Source: Clostridiaceae bacterium
GTDB taxonomy: Bacteria; Bacillota; Clostridia; Oscillospirales; Acutalibacteraceae
Direction of reading: 5' to 3'
Assembly: GCA_904501875.1 (NCBI GenBank)
Contig: CAJGCQ010000004.1
Span: 1 to 33,464 of the forward strand
Length of the DNA stretch: 33,464 nucleotides
Position 1 is the first letter of the stretch, and each line of letters opens with the position of its first letter. This document shows, piece by piece, positions 33,135 to 33,464 of this stretch. Below the pieces are notes generated by a model. That model was not told where the DNA came from and made no database searches. It was given only the letters and a program-made list of their open reading frames with translations. Made by a program: the position numbers and the translations under genes.

Positions 33135-33464
33135 TTATTTAGAAGAAATATACTCGTCAATCGCTTTGGCGGCGGTTTTGCCCGCACCCATTGCAAGAAT
33201 AACGGTAGCAGCGCCTGTCACGGCGTCTCCGCCTGCATAAACTCCCGCCTTGGTGGTGGCGCCCGTCTCCTCGTTTACGATTATACCGCCCCGCTTATTA
33301 ACCTCAAGCCCTGCAGTGGTGGATTTAATAAGGGGATTAGGCGAAGTACCGATAGACATAATAACGCAGTCAGCTTCAATTTCATACTCGCTTCCCTCAA
33401 CAGCGACAGGTCTCGCACGGCCTGACTCGTCAGGCTCCGAAAGCTCCATCTGCTGACAGCAAAC
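33135..33464 (-). CDS. gltA: Glutamate synthase (NADPH) small-subunit-like oxidoreductase, C-terminal part
   Basis: The frame is open to the window edge, so the 5' part is missing; the visible 109 codons include VCCQQMELSEPDESGRARPV. It has the FAD/NAD(P)-binding C-terminus typical of the GltD/GltA-like family: DCVIMSIGTSPNPLI, then GLEVNKRGGIIVNEETG.T, GVYAGGDAVTGAATVILAMGAGKTAAKAI. Members move electrons from NADPH to glutamate synthase or to related partners such as ferredoxin-NADP reductase (NfnB), and the short visible part cannot separate these. Confidence 0.85.
   Translation of the reverse strand, partial: VCCQQMELSEPDESGRARPVAVEGSEYEIEADCVIMSIGTSPNPLIKSTTAGLEVNKRGGIIVNEETGATTKAGVYAGGDAVTGAATVILAMGAGKTAAKAIDEYISSK

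Noticed and set aside
1..33464. tRNA, rRNA, CRISPR arrays, insertion sequences
   Set aside because: No cloverleaf with TTCRA-type arm, no regularly spaced direct repeats and no transposase-like protein were seen on either strand by reading; a tRNAscan or IS search was not possible here.

Overview
The window looks like chromosome from a low-to-moderate GC, spore-forming Clostridia bacterium, most likely an Oscillospiraceae/Ruminococcaceae-type gut anaerobe. The evidence is a GlgC/GlgD glycogen pair, AddAB instead of RecBCD, an HrcA/CIRCE-controlled heat-shock operon, a BofA-type sporulation protein, a DUF951 protein, and Gram-positive-style Shine-Dalgarno sites. The genus assignment is inference; no rRNA is present.

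Layout. (1) 1-3345, minus strand: glycogen operon glgB-glgC-glgD (glgD cut by the window edge) behind a strong promoter at 3317-3345. (2) 3374-12349, minus strand: a tightly packed phage-type head and DNA-packaging cassette. In transcription order it holds a TerS-like protein, TerL, a 63-aa membrane protein, scaffold, major capsid protein with a C-terminal Ig-like domain, P22-type portal, a small connector-like protein and a 684-aa head/tail-stabilisation-like protein. A lipoprotein of the GHL10 glycan-hydrolase family follows 18 bp later and ends in a terminator. No integrase, repressor, replication gene, tail tube, tape measure, holin or capsid protease is present, yet every ORF is intact. 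(3) 12385-12493, plus strand: a possible unrecognised structured RNA. (4) 12529-15375, plus strand: rpsO and pnp, each with a structured leader, closed by a terminator. (5) 15393-16413, minus: a GtrB/DPM1-like membrane glycosyltransferase with its own promoter. (6) 16426-21244, minus: hrcA-grpE-dnaK-dnaJ with a perfect CIRCE operator. (7) 21308-25891, minus: housekeeping operon DUF951-prfA-sua5/ywlC-coaE-M18 aminopeptidase with 1- or 4-nt overlaps, followed by a possible 26-codon ORF and two tandem terminators. (8) 25897-32650, minus: addB-addA recombinational repair nuclease/helicase. (9) 32676-33464, minus: bofA-family gene and the 3' end of a glutamate synthase small-subunit-like gene, each with a terminator.

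Most of the window is conserved housekeeping DNA. The unusual part is the head-only cassette, which sits where truB/ribF-type genes often precede rpsO in Firmicutes. It may be a degenerate prophage, a capsid-forming satellite remnant, or a domesticated particle-forming system. The sequence alone cannot decide, but gene integrity and tight coupling argue against simple decay.
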